This document shows, piece after piece, positions 60,244-64,000 of a DNA stretch of 64,000 bases (its first letter is position 1; every line of letters begins with the position of its first letter). The DNA is from Marthasterias glacialis (Eukaryota; Echinodermata; Asteroidea; Forcipulatida; Asteriidae). Made by a program: the position numbers and the translations under genes. The notes under the pieces were generated by a model. It was not told the DNA's origin, did not search any database, and saw nothing but the letters and a program-made list of their open reading frames with translations. The stretch is taken from positions 6,576,090 through 6,640,089 of the forward strand of contig OU452235.1 of NCBI GenBank assembly GCA_911728455.2, given 5' to 3'.

Positions 60244-61159
60244 CGCGTCCATAAAACCATCTCAACTCAGCACAGGTTGATAATCGATCACATCAACAGT
60301 CTCTACCAACAGGGATTTCCTATTGCTCATGGATGATGAGAAGCAATGATAGTCACAGCATCTTGTTCAGGGAAACAAATGTCATGATTGAGATGAGAAC
60401 CCACAGTCTGGTGCCTCAGCAACCAGAACTTGAGGTAGATACGCTAGACCGCTCCGTTTCTACGCGCCACAAGATTGACAGATTATGTTACTTTATTTTT
60501 TATTCAACAGTAATCAAAGTCGTATTTCAGGAACTTGTACTCGGCTGTCAGAGTTTGTACTAAGACAACAGATACTTGTTGGGACTCGGATACCTGTACT
60601 TGTGCATCAAGTCCAAAATACTCTTACTCGAGAAACGACCGGTCACCTTTGTACTCGGCGGTACTTGCTACTCGGCCAAACATTACTTGATTACAGCTCT
60701 TGGACGTAACCCTTTATTTGTTGACCTTACAAATCGGTACATTTTACCATTTTTGGCACCAGTATGTAGAACATTGTTATTTTGCGTGATCCACGGTGCC
60801 AAACAGAGATCGAATTTCCTTCAAAGTGAACCGCGCCCTCCTTATACTGCAGACTGCTTTATCCATTGCATTGGTGGTGACGGTGGGCGGCCAGCGAGCT
60901 TATTTCTTATTTTCCGTGTGTTGTACCATGGTTTTATAATTTGTTTGTTAGTAATTTCCGTTTTGACAATAGGTACAAACCAACAGAAGTACCTATTTAT
61001 ACAGATATTAAAAACAAGTGTTATTTATTTGTATATTTCTTAACTCGTATTAAAAGGGAGAGACAACCCCAGTGTTGCACCGTTGTTTAAAGGAATTCGA
61101 TGTTGTTTTAAATCGAACATTTTAACAATTTATTTGTCCATTCAACTTGTATTTTTCAG
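60244..61159 (+). other. 5' flank of C1q gene 4
   Basis: From about 60360 this is conserved with 10261-11099, including the TACTTG/CTCGG words and a TATA-like stretch near 61000. It ends in TTTTTCAG before the ATG. The overlapping frames at 60485-61043 are duplicated with the block and have no recognisable domain. Confidence 0.5.
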
Positions 61160-61969
61160 ATGAACTTCAGGAGAAAACTCGCCCTTGTTTTGGCTTTTAT
61201 GCAAGTTAATCTCATAGTGGCTGCAGTTGCAGTGTCACCTAATCAGGAAATGACGTGTAATTCCTGCTGCCAGGGCCCAGCCGGTATACCTGGAATTCCC
61301 GGATCAAATGGTCAACACGGGCCGGTAGGTCCTAGAGGTGATGCAGGCTCTCCTGGTGAGGTAGGTGAACCCGGGGCTAAAGGAGACAAGGGGTCAGATG
61401 GACTGGTTGGTGAGCCAGGCGCTAAAGGGGATCACGGACCGAAGGGAGAGCAAGGAGTCGGTCAACCAGGGAAACAAGGACCTCAAGGTCTGCCTGGGAT
61501 GGATGGTTTGAAGGGAGAGAGAGGTGAACCTGGACCAGCTGGACAGAAGGGTGAAGCAGGTGAATGTAGTACACGACGGTCCGCATTCACTGCAGTGAGG
61601 AAAACCAACTTCAGCCCTGCAACAGCATATGATCCTCTGCCCTTTGAACTGTTAGTATTTTCAGAGGAAGGGACAGAGTTCAACTTGACCACTGGCACGT
61701 TTACGTGTACAGTGCCTGGGGTATACGTCTTTATGTTCTCAGCCAATAAACCATCACGTACGTCTTACCTATGGGTTCAGCTGAGGAAGAACGGTAACCG
61801 CATTGTTACAGGGAGTGTAAGCGCTTCAGATTATCATCAAGTGAGCAGCAGTGCGGTTATTTCCCTGCACTATGGAGATCAAGTTCACTTAGCTGTAGAA
61901 GGTCAGGTGTACGGTGGAGGCTCTTACCACCATACATCGTTTACTGGATTCATTTTGCATGAAATTTAA
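61160..61969 (+). CDS. Secreted collagen-like C1q-domain protein, paralog 4
   Basis: 269 residues: signal peptide, C33/C36/C37, collagen stalk 39-136 (L94P variant) and C1q head. Head differences are [10 protein letters not shown] (148-157), ELLVF at 163-167, [12 protein letters not shown] (196-207), S219/S221, E247 and SYHH. The N178 sequon is replaced by T178, but N175-L-T is present, so one glycosylation site is kept. The start follows the acceptor-like TTTTTCAG. By family it is a secreted trimeric recognition protein. Poly(A) signal at 62016. Confidence 0.93.
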   Translation: MNFRRKLALVLAFMQVNLIVAAVAVSPNQEMTCNSCCQGPAGIPGIPGSNGQHGPVGPRGDAGSPGEVGEPGAKGDKGSDGLVGEPGAKGDHGPKGEQGVGQPGKQGPQGLPGMDGLKGERGEPGPAGQKGEAGECSTRRSAFTAVRKTNFSPATAYDPLPFELLVFSEEGTEFNLTTGTFTCTVPGVYVFMFSANKPSRTSYLWVQLRKNGNRIVTGSVSASDYHQVSSSAVISLHYGDQVHLAVEGQVYGGGSYHHTSFTGFILHEI

Positions 61970-62015
61970 AACGGAAACGAAATATACCCCCATAAATGCA
62001 GAAAACAATAATAAT

Positions 62016-62021
62016 AATAAA
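62016..62021 (+). terminator. Putative poly(A) signal of C1q gene 4
   Basis: AATAAA at the end of a short AAT run, 47 bp after the stop codon, as in gene 2. Confidence 0.5.
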
Positions 62022-64000
62022 TGCATACAATTAAAATCACATTTCGATATTGGAATGGCTACAATGAAAATTAGCACGTTTAACAAAAAACATAATCTGT
62101 AACAATAGTTTACCTACATTAATGTTAAGTTGTTGTTGTTCATGTTGTTGTTTTTGACACACAAGTGCCAAACGGAGAACTTAAAATATCGTGATCAATT
62201 TACTAGTTTGAAAGAATTGTTTGTATTTAATCAATTAATACTTACGGAGCGAACTAAGAAAAAAAGAAAGAAAGAAAAACAGTTTTAAAGTTTTTAAGTT
62301 AGCATAGGATTATTATTGTTCAGTCGGTAACTTGACCAAAATATATTTTATTTTTGTTTCCTAATCAGGCCAATTAGGACTTTCAGCTCGCACTTTATTT
62401 TTCAGCTTTTCCCTATCTCCTTTAATTGTTTGATAGTATTTTAGTATTAAGCTTTCTCGAGTGTTCAGCCACGTAACTAAATATCCTGACTTGTTTAAAA
62501 CCCACTTGATAGCAGCGGCGGCACTGCGTGGTAGATGTTCAATAAGTACGTAGAAAACTACTTACCGAGTTACTTTACCCAACCCTCCCCTTCCTGATTA
62601 TTGACACGAAGCAAATGGTAGTCAACATTATGTGAATATTGTTTTGTTACATGTTCATATATGGTTAATCACGTATTACTGTTATAATATATAGATTTGC
62701 GAAGATAACATGTATACGATTATGAACCAACAAATACAATCATGTTAAAAATGAGAAATTTTACGGTTTTAGGCCACCTTACAATGAAACGTTCGTCTTT
62801 TAAAACATTGTTGCTTTTGAAACCAATGTCAAAATGATGAAAGAAGCAAAGACTTACAAATCACCATTGCGTATGTAATCGAACTGTACCAGATTTGTTT
62901 TCGTGGGTGGGGCAGATAGGAACATATTTGGGGAATTGTACCTTTTGATGATACAAGCATGGGATTTGGTACAAAGTCAGAGTATGTCACGTCACGAAAA
63001 CAATATTTGGCTAAAGCGCCATTGCAGACTTGCATCTAAAATAAAATAAAATAAAACAAATACAAATTAAAGTGCTTGTTTCACGATGTTCTCTGGTTTT
63101 GTGCCAAATTCCATGATTGTGTCATCATCGCACAATCCCATCATCTACCTGTTATATTATACGACCCCCCCCAAAAAAAAAAAAAAAAAATAAATAAAAT
63201 AAAATAAAATAAATAAATAAATAAAAATATCACTCAGATGTGACAATATACGTTAATGGCGTGCAGACTGAAACTAGCGTGAACTATTCATTTGTCTTCC
63301 TAATATACTCTTCCTGAAATCAATCACGTGAAAAGAATACCTTTGATAAATGATGTTGTTTTTATCATCACCATAGAACCAGTCGCAGGAAACAATAAAT
63401 ATGAATGCTGTAAAAATTACAAGCTTTCTTGCAGTTATATTTGTAAGACCCTTTCATTTTCAAAACATCTGTACAGAGTCATCTCCATATTCCGCTTATA
63501 TTATAATACTATACACTACTGTTTATGTATTAACTCAAAATAAATAGAATAACAATAATCAAATAATCAATCTAAAATAAGTAATAAAGTCCGATAATTG
63601 TCAATAATGTCACCAAGTTGTGTTGACCTCAGTGACCTCCGACTTCCTGATAAACCAAAAATTGTATAAGCAAACTATTGTTTTAAGTTTTTGTCTATTT
63701 TATTTGTATTTATTTATTTATTTATTTGTTTTCCATTTTTTCTTAGTTCTCTGCACAATTCATTGTACACAGTTTAAAATAAATCGTGGTTTTCAAGTTC
63801 TCCAAAATATTTTCACAATCAGGTTGTCGTTTACCCATTGATAGTAACGCACCACCCACATAAAAAAAACATGCAAACAAAGTTGCATTCAATCCAAGTC
63901 CGGGCAAGTGTGTTCCTAGCTTGTCGCATGTACTATCAAAACCGTTTAACATCACCCGTTCATCTTTACATTAGTACATTGTTATTTCAGTCAGATCTCC
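62022..64000. repeat. 3' flank of C1q unit 4, runs off the window
   Basis: Collinear with 11962-14060, lacking about 85 bp that corresponds to the 12360-12500 C-tract region. Contains an A/AAATA-rich run (63172-63228). No gene is seen. Confidence 0.72.

Overview
This is eukaryotic nuclear DNA from a marine invertebrate. Genes carry GT-AG introns and AATAAA signals, protein-coding density is low, and transposable elements and microsatellites are abundant. Secreted collagen-C1q proteins in a tandem array, an R2/R4-type retrotransposon and a P2X7-type ballast domain together suggest a deuterostome, probably an echinoderm. The species is an inference and cannot be proven from the window. Everything was read by eye, so the edges of diverged repeats are approximate.

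The backbone is a tandem array of four intact 269-residue genes (345-1154, 11100-11909, 46223-47032, 61160-61969, all + strand). Each encodes a signal peptide, a Cys cluster, a collagen stalk and a C1q head. They sit in a segmental duplication whose ancestral unit appears to be C1q plus 3' flank, then block D, then block E, about 14.9 kb as kept between genes 3 and 4. Unit 1 has lost most of D (E at about 6635-10260). Unit 2 keeps D (26893-32250) and E (32250-35544) but has gained about 10.9 kb of mobile DNA (16000-26892) and a unique 10.3-kb segment (35545-45842). Unit 3 has D at 50430-56730 and E at 56730-59882. Stalks are nearly identical, whereas heads differ at about 33 of 133 positions.

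The unique segment holds two convergent multi-exon genes. On the + strand (38547-40998) is an unrecognised protein with a basic GRPK-type N terminus and an acidic middle. On the - strand (44377-42169) is a protein with a P2X7-type cysteine-rich ballast domain, no channel part, and an in-frame TAG inside the cysteine motif.

The mobile fraction includes a nearly complete R4/Dong-like non-LTR retrotransposon inserted in a TAA microsatellite (20871-24760), whose 3' side has grown into an 800-bp graded microsatellite. There is also a TTAA-flanked piggyBac-like MITE family with subterminal G/C hairpins, a palindrome-ended family with an internal array of exact 129-bp period, and a CAGGG-ended hAT-like element. 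Smaller pieces are a 0.53-kb inverted-repeat element, tRNA-derived SINE pieces, a LINE relic and two decayed copies of a widespread transposon-associated protein. No rRNA, intact tRNA or CRISPR array was seen.
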